64,000 nt of DNA, from positions 84,827 to 148,826 of the forward strand of contig CAMWSK010000003.1 of NCBI GenBank assembly GCA_947176895.1. The letters run 5' to 3'. Origin of the DNA: an uncultured Prevotellaceae bacterium. Its GTDB lineage: Bacteria > Bacteroidota > Bacteroidia > Bacteroidales > Bacteroidaceae. Shown here in pieces: positions 17,388-27,128 of the stretch; positions within the stretch are counted from its first letter, which is position 1; every line of letters starts with the position of its first letter. Both the position numbers and the translations under genes were made by a program. The notes beneath the pieces are model-generated. The model was not told the DNA's origin and ran no database searches. It saw only the letters and a program-made list of their open reading frames with translations.

Positions 17388-18767
17388 ATGAAAAAGGTAT
17401 TTTTGAGCATGATAGCTCTGGGCATGCTTACGGTTGCCCGGGCACAGCAGTTGACTCCCGAGGAAAAGGCTGCCTTGAAGGCTGCACAGAAGGAGGCTAA
17501 GACCGAGATGACCGCAGGCATCAAGTTGCGTGATGAGGTGCTGCTGCTGAACACGGCCATCCAGGAGGAACAGGCCAAGGAGGAAAAGGCCAACCAAGAG
17601 AAAATCAAGGAAAAACAGGCTCAGATTAAAGTAAAAAGCCTGGAGGCCATCGATCATCTGCAAAAAGCGTTGAGAAGCGGCATGATCGCTGACAAGAAAA
17701 TCTTTGAGCCGGCCAAAGCCTTGGACGATGTGGGCACGTTCGCTCTGAATCCCGAATTGAATCTGGCTGCCCAGGACCAACCCTTTGATACGCTGGCATA
17801 CGCCAAGGCCGTGGATGCCGTGTGCGAGGGGTGCTATGGTGTGATCTCAAAGGGAAACAAGAAGGACGAGCTGCAGAAGATGGCCATTATGCAGAATGAG
17901 CTGAAAATGCCCAAGCTGATGACCTATTATGCCTACCTGACCCTTTGGTACACACAGGACAAGAACATCAAGGGAGCAGAGCAGGCCTTTGAGAAGTATA
18001 AGAACTTCGGCAAGGATTATCCTCTGGTGGCCGAGAACGATGCCGTGAAGAATCCTCAGTACCCCTTCAGCCAGTTTGCCTTTAACCTTTACTACACGGC
18101 TTATGAGTTGAAGGATTATGATTTGGCCGAGAAGTATTATAAGGAGGCTTTGGAATATCCCGATGAGAACAGCCATAGTTTTGTGATTGCCAGCCGCCCC
18201 CAGATGTATAAGGAAGCGGGCGACACCGTGAAGTGGGCCAAAGCTTTGGAGGATGTGGTGATGCAGTTCGGAGACGAGGAAGTGGGTGAGACCGCCCTGC
18301 AGAACCTGTTGAGCATCTACAGCCACCAGGGCAACGAGGTGATGGCAAAGAAGGTTGACGAGATTCTGGCAAAGAACCCCGAGAGCAAAGTGGCCAACTA
18401 TGGCAAGGGCTACAGTTTGTTTGCCGCAGAGAAATTTGAGGAGGCCAAGCAATACTACGACAAGGCTATTGCCATAGACGGCACATATGCCAACGCCTAC
18501 TACATGGCAGGCATGTGTGAATACCGCACGGCGCTGGATAACTATTACAAGCAGATCGACTCAAAGAAGTACACAAGCGTGTCGGCCATGAAGGAGGCAG
18601 AAGAAACGTACGTGCGCTCACACTTCCGTGCAGCTCTGCCTTATTTCGAGAAACTTCGCGAGTTGAAGCCTGAGGCTGTGGATGATTGGGCAAGCCCCCT
18701 GCAGAATATCTACAAGAATCTGGGCCAAACGGATAAAGCTGAAGAAATGGAGCAGTTGCTGAATTAA
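17388..18767 (+). CDS. Exported tetratricopeptide-repeat protein
   Basis: 459 aa. Signal peptide MKKVFLSMIALGMLTVARAQQ, then a Lys/Glu-rich coiled segment (EEKAALKAAQKEAKTE, KANQEKIKEKQAQIK) to about residue 85. The remainder is TPR-like helical hairpins, e.g. YDLAEKYYKEALEYP and KFEEAKQYYDKAIAIDGTYANAYYMAG. Such periplasmic TPR proteins are common in Bacteroidales, with unknown partners. It lies 20 nt after gyrA and may be cotranscribed; a hairpin follows it. Confidence 0.85.
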   Translation: MKKVFLSMIALGMLTVARAQQLTPEEKAALKAAQKEAKTEMTAGIKLRDEVLLLNTAIQEEQAKEEKANQEKIKEKQAQIKVKSLEAIDHLQKALRSGMIADKKIFEPAKALDDVGTFALNPELNLAAQDQPFDTLAYAKAVDAVCEGCYGVISKGNKKDELQKMAIMQNELKMPKLMTYYAYLTLWYTQDKNIKGAEQAFEKYKNFGKDYPLVAENDAVKNPQYPFSQFAFNLYYTAYELKDYDLAEKYYKEALEYPDENSHSFVIASRPQMYKEAGDTVKWAKALEDVVMQFGDEEVGETALQNLLSIYSHQGNEVMAKKVDEILAKNPESKVANYGKGYSLFAAEKFEEAKQYYDKAIAIDGTYANAYYMAGMCEYRTALDNYYKQIDSKKYTSVSAMKEAEETYVRSHFRAALPYFEKLRELKPEAVDDWASPLQNIYKNLGQTDKAEEMEQLLN

Positions 18768-18802
18768 GAAGCACGCACTTCTTCCTGTGCATAAGTCAAA
18801 CC

Positions 18803-18850
18803 GGCCTCATGGGCCTCATGAGTGTCTCATGAGGCATCATGAGGCCTTTG
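18803..18850 (+). terminator. Long imperfect hairpin, possible terminator
   Basis: GGCCTCATG-gg-CCTCATGAG pairs with CTCATGAGG-ca(t)-CATGAGGCC across a 3-nt loop. Only TTT follows, so termination may be weak. It separates the TPR gene from the next gene. Confidence 0.5.
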
Positions 18851-18869
18851 AAGATAAAACGGAAAAGAG

Positions 18870-20111
18870 ATGAAACGAATACTCATACTGTTAGTCACAT
18901 TTTTTTCTTTGACGTCGGGTTGGGCAGAGGACAAGCCTCAAGAGCCTGTGAAAGTAAAGGTGCTGCTGAAGAATGCCAAATCCGCGATAAAGAACAACAA
19001 CGAGCAGGAAAAAAATGAGACCGCCCTGTTGGAGGCCTTGGGACGTGAGGATGTCAATGACAAACAACGGGCAGAATTTCTGTATCTTTGTTCGGAACTT
19101 CAACGTAATCTGAACGACCAGCAGAACATGAAGCTTTACCTTAAGCAGGAATATGATACGCTGAAGTTCTTCAACACGATACTCAAGATGGACAGACATC
19201 TGCTTCGCTGTGACAGTGTGGAGCGGTTGAGCGGGGTGTTCAAGTGGCGCGACAAGGCCCGAACCACCATTCTTAAATACCATGCCAACCTGCTTAGCGG
19301 AGGCAAATGGTTGCTCAAACGAGGGAATGTTGCCGAAGCATACGAGCATTTTGACATGTATCTGCGTATGCCGGACGAACCCATGATGGAATCTCAGAAA
19401 GCCATAAGGGAGGATTCTGTTTTGTCGAAGGTGGCTTATTGGGCTACGATTTCCGCCTACAATGCCCGTCAGTATGGAAATGCCCTCAAATATATGGATG
19501 ATGCTGTGGCCGGTGTGGACACCGCCCTGCGGGCCTCGCTCATGGAGTATAAGGCGGTTTGCCAGAATCAGGTGAAAGACACACCGGGCTATGTGCAGAC
19601 GTTGAAACAGGGAACCGAGAACTATGGCTCTCATGATTTCTTCTATCTCAATCTGATGGACTATTTCATAAGTGTGGACAGTGCGGATGTGGCGGTAAAA
19701 TTAAGCAAGTACATGTTGATGCAGCAGGGTGAAAGGGCCTTGTATTGGTATGGAATGTGTCAGGCCTACCAACGCATGTGTGAGTATGACCGGATGGCAC
19801 GTTGTGCAGACAGTACCTTGAACATCGACAACACGTTTGCGGATGCTTATTATTTGAAGGGCATTGCCTATTTGAATCAGGCTACAGCCTTTAGCAAGAC
19901 CATGAGCAGCGATATTCGCAGTGCGAAGTTCAAGCGAGACCGTGTACGTCTGAACAGCCTGTTCCAAATGGCCCGTGGTCCGCTGGAGACCTACCGCGCC
20001 CTGCGCCCCGAGGAGAAACAGCGTTGGGGCGAACCGCTATATACCATTTATCTGAATCTGAACTTAGGAAAGGAGTTTTCCGAGATAGAAAAAGAACTGA
20101 ATGCACAGTAA
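18870..20111 (+). CDS. Exported TPR-like protein in the histidine-kinase operon
   Basis: 413 aa with signal peptide MKRILILLVTFFSLTSGWAE. The mature protein is almost entirely helical hairpins of TPR character (NVAEAYEHFDMYLRMPDE, RMARCADSTLNIDNTFADAYYLKG), with no catalytic motif. Its last codons overlap the ATG of the large kinase gene (20101) by 11 nt, so the two are translationally coupled; it may therefore be a periplasmic partner of the kinase's own TPR sensor region. That link is an inference from gene order. Confidence 0.8.
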   Translation: MKRILILLVTFFSLTSGWAEDKPQEPVKVKVLLKNAKSAIKNNNEQEKNETALLEALGREDVNDKQRAEFLYLCSELQRNLNDQQNMKLYLKQEYDTLKFFNTILKMDRHLLRCDSVERLSGVFKWRDKARTTILKYHANLLSGGKWLLKRGNVAEAYEHFDMYLRMPDEPMMESQKAIREDSVLSKVAYWATISAYNARQYGNALKYMDDAVAGVDTALRASLMEYKAVCQNQVKDTPGYVQTLKQGTENYGSHDFFYLNLMDYFISVDSADVAVKLSKYMLMQQGERALYWYGMCQAYQRMCEYDRMARCADSTLNIDNTFADAYYLKGIAYLNQATAFSKTMSSDIRSAKFKRDRVRLNSLFQMARGPLETYRALRPEEKQRWGEPLYTIYLNLNLGKEFSEIEKELNAQ

Positions 20112-23100
20112 GCACTACGTATGGCTGACGGGATTGTTCCTTGCGTTGGGAATGCTCTCTTGCAGTCGTTCCGTCCGGCCTGTCCAAGGCGATGTCTTGG
20201 AACAGTTGGATGTCCGTGCCTACGAGATGCGTTATCGGGACGTGAAAGAGACCGAGCGTCTGGCTCGGGAAGCCCTGCGCCTCAGCGGGGGAACCGATGA
20301 TGTGGCCCAATTGAATCTGGCTTATGTGGCCTATCAGCGCATGGATTTTGACGGTGTGGAGCGGATTTTGCGTAAGTTAAAAGGAAACACGCATAATCAG
20401 GTCTACCTGCTTTGCGCTGATGTAATGACCATGAAGACGGTGCAGCGCACGGGTGACTATACGGCTTTTTTCAGGGCGATGTATGATGCGCAACGGCGGA
20501 TGAAGCGTATTGAGGAGGAACAAGAGGACCTTAGTGAACTGGAGCACGTCTTTTGGCTTTATTCGTGCAGTGAATTTCATATCATTGCCTCTACCTATTA
20601 TTATTATCAAGGGCAGGAAGACCTGTCCAAGCAACATATCCGCAAGGTGGGAGAACGCTATCTGAGTGCTTCCGACACTGCACAGTGGATTTACTATAAC
20701 TACATGTTGGGTTCGGGGGGGCTGGTAGATGCTCCCACCCGGGAGGAGGTGACACTCACGGAATTTGACCACCTTATCACGGCATACCGCCTGAGCCACA
20801 AGAAGCGGTACCTGTATTTCGAGGGAAATGCCATGCAGGCGTTGGCTCAGATGGTCAGGCAGCATTATGGAATGTTGAGGACACGTCGTCCCGAGGAGCT
20901 TCTTTTGCTGGAGGTCGGGATGAAGGCTGCGGGAGAGGATGATTTGAGTCTCGCCCTTTGCCAACGGGCAATCAAGTTGTTTACGACCTATGACGACATG
21001 TTCCAGATGGCTTGCTGTTACCGGACGATGGGACAGTTGCTCTTCTCACAAGGACGATACGAGGAAGCCTTGAGTCAGTATGCCCGGGCGCTGCACCAGG
21101 TCAATCGCCATCATCTTAATTATTATCATTGTACCGATACGCTTGTCCTTTATGATACCGATTATCCGGAGGTCAGCCTCGAGGCCATGTGGCTGCAGAA
21201 CGAAAGCGTGAAGACCGTGCCGGAATGGATTGCAGGCATACGTGAACAAATCTCGCAAACATATAGTGCCTTGGGCATGAAGTGGGCCAGCGACTATAAT
21301 CGGAATGTCTATCTGGACATCCTGCAACTGACCAATCAGAATGACGAACTGGAGGTTCGTCGCGCACAGCTTCAAGTGGAACAGGGCAAACTTCGTCTGC
21401 GGACCTATTTTGTCATTTTCCTGTTCCTCGGGTTGCTGGTCATGCTGTGGGCCTATCGTCGTCGGGTGTCAAAGCGTGTGTTCTCGCTTCGCAAACAGCT
21501 GGATGACTTGCAATCGGGTGAATGGGTGCCTGCTTCTGTTCAACAGCTGAAAGAGCAGGAGGAGGATGCAGAGGAGCAGTTAGCCGCAACGCGACTGCAA
21601 TTAATCAAATGCAAACAGCAGAATGTTGTGGGACGTGCCCGCGTGTCGTTGGTTCATGCCATCTTGCCGTTCCTTGACCGTGTCAGGGGCGAGGTGATTC
21701 GCATGAAACGTGAAGGTGGGGTGAGCGAATACCGACGGACGTATATTCAGGAGTTGGTGAACCAGATTGCCGATTATAACGATATCCTTACCGAGTGGAT
21801 ACGTATGCGTCAGGGGCGGTTGGCTCTGAACATCCGCACCGTGGAATTGGGGAGTTTGTTCCGTATCGTGGGAGAAGGGCGACAGGCTTTTGAGCAGAAG
21901 GGTGTCAGTCTGGAACTGCATCCAACGGAACTGAAAGTGAAGGCCGATGAAGCTCTGACCCTGTTTATGATAAACACCTTGGCCGACAATGCCAGAAAAT
22001 TCACACCACAGGGCGGACGGGTGGAGGTGTCGGCCCACACGGTGGAGGATTGTGTGGAGGTAAGCGTGTGCGACACCGGTATAGGCCTCAGTCCCGAAGA
22101 CATCGACACGTTGAACAATAACCAGGTTTATGACCCGGAGACAATAGGAAACAGCCAAAGTGACCAAAAGGGTTTCGGCTTCGGTTTGGCCAATTGCCGT
22201 GGAATCATAGAGAAATACAAGAAGCACAGTGAGCTTTTCCGTAACAGTCTCTTCGGCGTGCGAAGCAATTCCTCCTCCGGCTGTACTTTCTTCTTCCGTT
22301 TGCCCCGTGTGCTGGGCGTAGTGGTCTTTTTCTTATTCTTGCCTGTTTCCGGCATGGCGCAAAGCGCACGGGCCCTTTATGATTCGCTTTATCATGCCAA
22401 TCTTCGGGAGGATTATTCTTTGGCGCTTGATTATGGCGATAAAGCTCTTGGTGCAGATTCTCTGGATCATCGCACCGAGATGGGTATTCGTAACGAGATG
22501 GCCTTGGCCGCTTTGGCATTGAACGATTGGGAGACCTACGAAGTGCATAACGCACGCTACACCCAGTTGCAGAAGCAGCTTAATCAAGATGCCACGCTGC
22601 CCGAATATGTCAATCGCATGGAGGCCTATCACCGCAACTCCCGTCTTTTGCTCTTGTTCATCATCCTGTTGTCAATGGGGGCTTTGTGGCTTGTCTACAA
22701 GTTGTTTGTCAATCGGCGCCTGATGATTGAGACCGATGTGCAGTGCCAATTGGACTTGTTAAAAGAGGAGCAGGAAGAGGCTCTTCGCAGACAGATAGGC
22801 ATATTGAACGACGGTACCAAGCAAAATATGTTCGAGTTACAACGCGTATATGTGCAGAATCAGGTGCTCGACAATTGTCTCAGCACCATCAAGCATGAAT
22901 CGATGTATTATCCCGCACGTATCCGCCATCTGGCTCAGGACATTCATGAGGGCGGGCGTGTTGCCCCGTTGGAGGAAACGGTTAACTATTATCGCCACAT
23001 CTTCTCCATCCTTATGCAGCAGGCCGACGATCAGGTGGCCCGGCCCGGTTTCAAGCGCCAAAGTCTTTCTTCGGATGAGATAAGGGAAATGTTGGTTTCG

Positions 23101-23499
23101 GTGCTTCGCAAGGGAGGATGGCTGGCTTCGGATGGGGTTATGTCCGGCGGGGAAGAGGCCTTGGTGATGGCCGATTCCGTGCTTATGGAGTTTTTCTGTC
23201 AGCAATTGGTACAGGGATTGGCCGGCCGGCATTACCTCGCTCCCTCCTCTTGCCGTGTATGCACCTCCCATTCTCCGTCCGGCAGTTTTGTCCTTTTTGA
23301 ACTGAATGTTTCTGGAACGATGCTCGATGACGAGCAAATTTCCCGAATGTTCATGCCATCGGTACAGGGCCTTCCTCTTTATGTGGCCCGTCAGATTATC
23401 CGTGAGCATGATACATATAGCGGCAATCCCGGCCTGCGTCTGCTGGCTCAGTCCACAGACGATGGTTATCGGGTGGTGTTTACCCTGTCAAAGAAGTAG
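20101..23499 (+). CDS. Two-module sensor histidine kinase (DUF5112/DUF5113-like)
   Basis: 1132 aa. Order: signal or lipoprotein-like N-terminus (LALGMLSCSRS), TPR-type sensor to ~430, membrane helix ~435-455 (FVIFLFLGLLVMLWAY), a GHKL ATPase domain ~600-735 with N box NTLADNARKFTPQGG, G1 DTGIGLSPED and G2 GFGFGLANCRG. Then an internal signal-peptide-like VVFFLFLPVSGMAQ (~740-753), a second TPR segment, a second membrane helix (~850-870), and a C-terminal domain with an H-box-like STIKHESMYYPARI (~930) but no clear ATPase motifs. The phosphoacceptor His and the ATPase thus sit in different halves. The response regulator follows 26 nt later. Family names are from memory. Confidence 0.85.
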   Translation: MHSKHYVWLTGLFLALGMLSCSRSVRPVQGDVLEQLDVRAYEMRYRDVKETERLAREALRLSGGTDDVAQLNLAYVAYQRMDFDGVERILRKLKGNTHNQVYLLCADVMTMKTVQRTGDYTAFFRAMYDAQRRMKRIEEEQEDLSELEHVFWLYSCSEFHIIASTYYYYQGQEDLSKQHIRKVGERYLSASDTAQWIYYNYMLGSGGLVDAPTREEVTLTEFDHLITAYRLSHKKRYLYFEGNAMQALAQMVRQHYGMLRTRRPEELLLLEVGMKAAGEDDLSLALCQRAIKLFTTYDDMFQMACCYRTMGQLLFSQGRYEEALSQYARALHQVNRHHLNYYHCTDTLVLYDTDYPEVSLEAMWLQNESVKTVPEWIAGIREQISQTYSALGMKWASDYNRNVYLDILQLTNQNDELEVRRAQLQVEQGKLRLRTYFVIFLFLGLLVMLWAYRRRVSKRVFSLRKQLDDLQSGEWVPASVQQLKEQEEDAEEQLAATRLQLIKCKQQNVVGRARVSLVHAILPFLDRVRGEVIRMKREGGVSEYRRTYIQELVNQIADYNDILTEWIRMRQGRLALNIRTVELGSLFRIVGEGRQAFEQKGVSLELHPTELKVKADEALTLFMINTLADNARKFTPQGGRVEVSAHTVEDCVEVSVCDTGIGLSPEDIDTLNNNQVYDPETIGNSQSDQKGFGFGLANCRGIIEKYKKHSELFRNSLFGVRSNSSSGCTFFFRLPRVLGVVVFFLFLPVSGMAQSARALYDSLYHANLREDYSLALDYGDKALGADSLDHRTEMGIRNEMALAALALNDWETYEVHNARYTQLQKQLNQDATLPEYVNRMEAYHRNSRLLLLFIILLSMGALWLVYKLFVNRRLMIETDVQCQLDLLKEEQEEALRRQIGILNDGTKQNMFELQRVYVQNQVLDNCLSTIKHESMYYPARIRHLAQDIHEGGRVAPLEETVNYYRHIFSILMQQADDQVARPGFKRQSLSSDEIREMLVSVLRKGGWLASDGVMSGGEEALVMADSVLMEFFCQQLVQGLAGRHYLAPSSCRVCTSHSPSGSFVLFELNVSGTMLDDEQISRMFMPSVQGLPLYVARQIIREHDTYSGNPGLRLLAQSTDDGYRVVFTLSKK

Positions 23500-23525
23500 T
23501 ATATAACCAATCATAAAACAGAATT

Positions 23526-24245
23526 ATGTCTCCATTTACCGTAATTATAGTAGAGGATGTGAAGCTTGAGCTGAAGGGCACGCAGGAGATTTTCCGCAGC
23601 GAGATACCCGAGGCCACCATCTTGGGAACGGCACAGAACGAGAGCGAAGTATGGAAACTCTTTCGCCAACAAGTGCCCGATTTGCTGTTGCTTGACTTAG
23701 GTCTGGGCGGAAGTACCACCGTGGGTGTGGACATCTGCCGCCAGGTTCGCCAAAGCTATCCCTCCGTTCGTGTGTTGGTGTTCACCGGCGAGGTGCTCAA
23801 CGAACGATTGTGGGTCGAGGTGCTCAACGCCGGGGCCGCTGGCATTGTACTCAAGACGGGGGAATTGCTCACCCGCAACGAGGTGAAGTTGGCCATGAAC
23901 GGGCGCAACTATGTGTTCAACGAACCTATTCTGGAAAAGATAATAGCCAGATATAAGCGCATTGTGTGTGAGGAAACCTTGCGCACAGACGCACTTATCC
24001 ATTATGATATAGACGAGTACGACGAGATTTATCTGCGCCATTTGGCCTTGGGTTATACGAAGGATATGATTGCCCAGTTGCGCACCATGCCTTTCGGCAC
24101 CAAAAGTCTGGAGAAGCGCCAGGCCGAACTTATCGGCCGCCTGTTCTCCGAGAGCGAACGCCAGGGGGTGAATGCCACGCGTCTGGTGGTGCGTGCCCTG
24201 CAGCTTCATATTCTTGACCTTGATAATCTTCACGCCGATGATTAA
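23526..24245 (+). CDS. Response regulator with LuxR-like output domain (DUF5932-like)
   Basis: 239 aa. The receiver domain has the acidic pocket (VIIVEDVKLE), phosphoacceptor Asp in LLLLDLGLGG, the switch Thr in VLVFTGEV and Lys in GIVLKTGE. After a ~50-residue linker, residues ~165-235 (LRHLALGYTKDMIAQLRTMPFGTKSLEKRQAELIGRLF) form a LuxR/FixJ-like helix-turn-helix. It is the likely partner of the preceding kinase. Targets are unknown. The last codons overlap the ATG of the next gene. Confidence 0.88.
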   Translation: MSPFTVIIVEDVKLELKGTQEIFRSEIPEATILGTAQNESEVWKLFRQQVPDLLLLDLGLGGSTTVGVDICRQVRQSYPSVRVLVFTGEVLNERLWVEVLNAGAAGIVLKTGELLTRNEVKLAMNGRNYVFNEPILEKIIARYKRIVCEETLRTDALIHYDIDEYDEIYLRHLALGYTKDMIAQLRTMPFGTKSLEKRQAELIGRLFSESERQGVNATRLVVRALQLHILDLDNLHADD

Positions 24246-24756
24246 TCGTTTTTTTCAGATTGCCATCGTTTTGGCTCTGCTTCTTGCCCTGCTTTCGTGC
24301 ATTGCCTTCATCATGGGCTTGCCTGTCAACAATCTGTTGTCGGCTGAAGGCTTTCGCTGGTTGTTGGTACATGGAGTGCAGGATGGAGCATTCCGTTATC
24401 TGCCCGCTGCGGTGCTTGCGGCTATTGCGTTGGGCACCGTTCCTTTGCGCCGCACCCGACACAGCACTTTCCAACTCTTCCTGCGTTACGCCCTGCTTTT
24501 GGGCTTTTGGATTTTCATGGGGCTATGGAAGAACAGCCCGTTGCGAGGCATCTCCGGTGGCTTGTGGCCTTCACCCTTGAGCCATAGCTGGTTTGCCATC
24601 CTTTGTCTTTCACTCACGGCGGTGAATCTTTCTTTCGCATGGAATCGGGTGGGGCAGGCTTTGGCCGATGGCATACGCCGGTATGCTTTGGCTTTGTCGG
24701 CCTTCCTTGTTCTTGCTTTCTTGTATAATGAACTAAACTACATCTTATGGACATAG
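24238..24756 (+). CDS. Small multi-helix membrane protein (AbgT-like N-terminal fragment)
   Basis: The track start (24172) lies inside the regulator gene; ATG 24238 overlaps its stop (ATGATTAA), suggesting coupled translation. The 172-aa product has five or so hydrophobic helices. LPVNNLLSAEGFRWLLVHGVQDGAF followed by LPAAVLAAIALGTV resembles the start of AbgT/YfcC-type transporters, but the protein is far shorter than a full AbgT (~500 aa). It may be a specialised small relative that works with the two-component system. Its end overlaps the helicase start by 10 nt. Confidence 0.7.
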   Translation: MINRFFQIAIVLALLLALLSCIAFIMGLPVNNLLSAEGFRWLLVHGVQDGAFRYLPAAVLAAIALGTVPLRRTRHSTFQLFLRYALLLGFWIFMGLWKNSPLRGISGGLWPSPLSHSWFAILCLSLTAVNLSFAWNRVGQALADGIRRYALALSAFLVLAFLYNELNYILWT

Positions 24757-27038
24757 ACATCCTGCTTTCTCAACTCAACGATGCCCAGCGCTCTTCCGTG
24801 GAGTACTGCGACGGTCCTTCCTTGGTCATCGCCGGGGCAGGCAGTGGCAAGACGCGGGTACTCACCTATAAGGTCGCCTATCTGTTGGCCCGGGGATTCA
24901 GTCCGTGGTCCATTCTGGTGCTGACCTTTACCAACAAGGCCGCCAAGGAGATGCGCGAACGTGTTTGCCGGTTGGTGGGCGACAGCGATACCGGTGCCTT
25001 GTGGATGGGCACTTTCCATAGCGTGTTTGCCCGCATCCTGCGTATCGAGTGCGAGCATATCGGCTATTCCCACGATTTCACCATCTATGACGCCCAGGAT
25101 GCCCAAAGTCTGGTGAAGCAGATTGTCAAGGAGATGGGGCTGGACGAGAAGCTATACAAACCCGGTATGGTGGCTTCACGCATCAGCGAGGCGAAGAACA
25201 ATATGGTCACATCGGAGGCTTATGCCCGGGACTATGAGACCATGCAGCGCGACCGGCTGCAACAGGTGGGGCAGATTCATGCCGTCTATTCCGCCTATCA
25301 GCAACGTCTGCGCCAAAGCGATGCGATGGATTTCGATGATCTGCTTGTCAACACCTACCGGTTGCTGAAGTCAAATCCCGAGGTGAGAGAGAGGTATCAA
25401 CAGCGTTTCCGCTTCGTGTTGGTAGATGAGTATCAGGATACCAATCGTGTGCAACACGAGGTGGTGAAGTTGCTCACCGAGCAGCATCACCGCGTGTGTG
25501 TGGTGGGCGATGATGCCCAGAGCATCTACAGTTTCCGGGGCGCGGTGATCGACAACATCCTTGACTTTCAAAAGCTCTACCCCGAGACCAAACTCTTCAA
25601 ACTGGAACAGAACTACCGCAGCACGCAGACCATCGTAGGTGCGGCCAACAGCCTGATAGACCACAACCGGAATCAGATTCGTAAGGACGTGTATAGCAAG
25701 AACGAGAAGGGCGAACCCATCGATGTGCTTGAGGCTTATAGCGACAAAGAGGAGGCCAGCATCGTGATGCGGCGCATCCGCTCGTTGCGCCAACGGCAGC
25801 CTTTGGAGTGGAGCGATTTCGCCATTCTTTACCGTACCAATGCGCAAAGCCGAACCTTCGAGGAAGAGTTCCGCCGTCAGGGTATGCCTTATCGCATCGT
25901 GGGCGGCTTTTCGTTCTATCAGCGCAAGGAGGTGAAGGATGCGGTGGCCTATCTTCGTCTGGCCGTGAACCCCAACGACGAGACATCTCTGCGCCGCGTC
26001 ATCAACTATCCCACACGCGGCATCGGCAACACCACCGTTCAAAAGGTGAGTCTGGCGGCAGCCGAGGCCGATGTGCCCATGTATCGGGTGGTGTCCTCCC
26101 CCGAGGACTTCTCCACGGGATTGAATGCCGCCACATGTCAGCGGTTGAAGGCTTTTGCCGGGATGGTCGACACGGCCCGCCTGATGGCCGAAGAGAAGGA
26201 TGCCTATGAAGTGGCCACATATATTATTAAGGAGAGTGGGTTGTGGTCGAACATCTTTTCGGGAAAAACAATCGAAGACCTCAACAGCCAGCAATATCTG
26301 CAGGAACTGATGGACGGCATCGCCTCATACGTGGACGAAGCCACCGAGGCCGGTCAGTCCGCTTCGCTCACACAATACTTGCAGGACATCTCGCTGTTGA
26401 GCGACCTGGAGGAGGGCGAGACGGATGAGGGCAACAGAATCACGCTCATGACGGCCCATTCTGCCAAGGGATTGGAGTTCCCCGTGGTGTTTGTGGTGGG
26501 CATGGAAGAGGGCTTGTTCCCGGGCGAGCGTCTCACCACGCAACGTGAGATTGAAGAGGAGCGCCGGCTGTTTTATGTGGCCATGACGCGTGCCGAGCAC
26601 CGGCTTTTTATCACGTGGAGCCGTTCGCGTGTGCGTTTCGGGCAGTTTACCAATTGCACCCGTTCGCGTTTCATCGGCGAGATATCCTCCGATTTCCTGA
26701 ATAATGCCAAAGGGGCGGGGCGTGCCTTCTTTGTTCATGATGAGCCGGAGCGTCCCAAAGAAAGGGTCGTGGTTGAGAAGAAGCCCGTCCCCGTTGCTCC
26801 TGCCCGCCTTACTTCGATGCGCAGCGTCACCTCGTCCTACACGGCCCAAGCCCCTTTGCCCGCCTCGTCTGCCGGTCTGAGTGTGGGCTGCCGCATCCGC
26901 CACCAGCGTTTTGGCGTGGGTACGGTCAGGGAGATTCAAGGCACAGGGTTGGACACGAAAGCCACCGTGGAGTTTGAAAACGTGGGTACCAAACAGCTCC
27001 TTCTTCGCTTTTCCAAGTTTGATCTTTTGGACGCTTGA
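24747..27038 (+). CDS. UvrD/PcrA-type ATP-dependent DNA helicase
   Basis: 763 aa superfamily 1A helicase with all motifs: GAGSGKTRVLTYKVAYLL (I), TFTNKAAKEMRERV (Ia), VDEYQDTN (II), DDAQSIYSFRGA (III), QNYRSTQTIV (IV), LMTAHSAKGLEFPVVF (V) and FYVAMTRAEHRL (VI). The C-terminal ~60 residues (VGCRIRHQRFGVGTVREIQG) form the small Tudor-like domain of PcrA that contacts RNA polymerase. The role is repair and removal of obstacles at forks and transcription complexes. It is the last gene of the overlapping run starting at the kinase operon. Confidence 0.96.
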   Translation: MDIDILLSQLNDAQRSSVEYCDGPSLVIAGAGSGKTRVLTYKVAYLLARGFSPWSILVLTFTNKAAKEMRERVCRLVGDSDTGALWMGTFHSVFARILRIECEHIGYSHDFTIYDAQDAQSLVKQIVKEMGLDEKLYKPGMVASRISEAKNNMVTSEAYARDYETMQRDRLQQVGQIHAVYSAYQQRLRQSDAMDFDDLLVNTYRLLKSNPEVRERYQQRFRFVLVDEYQDTNRVQHEVVKLLTEQHHRVCVVGDDAQSIYSFRGAVIDNILDFQKLYPETKLFKLEQNYRSTQTIVGAANSLIDHNRNQIRKDVYSKNEKGEPIDVLEAYSDKEEASIVMRRIRSLRQRQPLEWSDFAILYRTNAQSRTFEEEFRRQGMPYRIVGGFSFYQRKEVKDAVAYLRLAVNPNDETSLRRVINYPTRGIGNTTVQKVSLAAAEADVPMYRVVSSPEDFSTGLNAATCQRLKAFAGMVDTARLMAEEKDAYEVATYIIKESGLWSNIFSGKTIEDLNSQQYLQELMDGIASYVDEATEAGQSASLTQYLQDISLLSDLEEGETDEGNRITLMTAHSAKGLEFPVVFVVGMEEGLFPGERLTTQREIEEERRLFYVAMTRAEHRLFITWSRSRVRFGQFTNCTRSRFIGEISSDFLNNAKGAGRAFFVHDEPERPKERVVVEKKPVPVAPARLTSMRSVTSSYTAQAPLPASSAGLSVGCRIRHQRFGVGTVREIQGTGLDTKATVEFENVGTKQLLLRFSKFDLLDA

Positions 27039-27064
27039 TTTTTTGCAAGCTGACGTGCAAATAT

Positions 27065-27106
27065 AAACATCGCGATGTTTCAACAAAAACATCGCGGTGT
27101 TTTTTA
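27065..27106. repeat. Palindromic repeat R3, also a bidirectional terminator
   Basis: Two palindromes with ACATCGCGATGT cores start at 27067 and 27089 (22 bp apart); the second, AAAAACATCGCGGTGTTTTTT, would terminate both converging genes. It is a GC-core variant of the ACATG arrays elsewhere in the window. Confidence 0.7.
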
Positions 27107-27128
27107 GAAGTTGTCGGGGGAATGAATC

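Noticed and set aside
20101-23499. Frameshift or misassembly joining two kinases
   Set aside because: One continuous frame with no stop, both halves coding-like; from memory the family has this length elsewhere.
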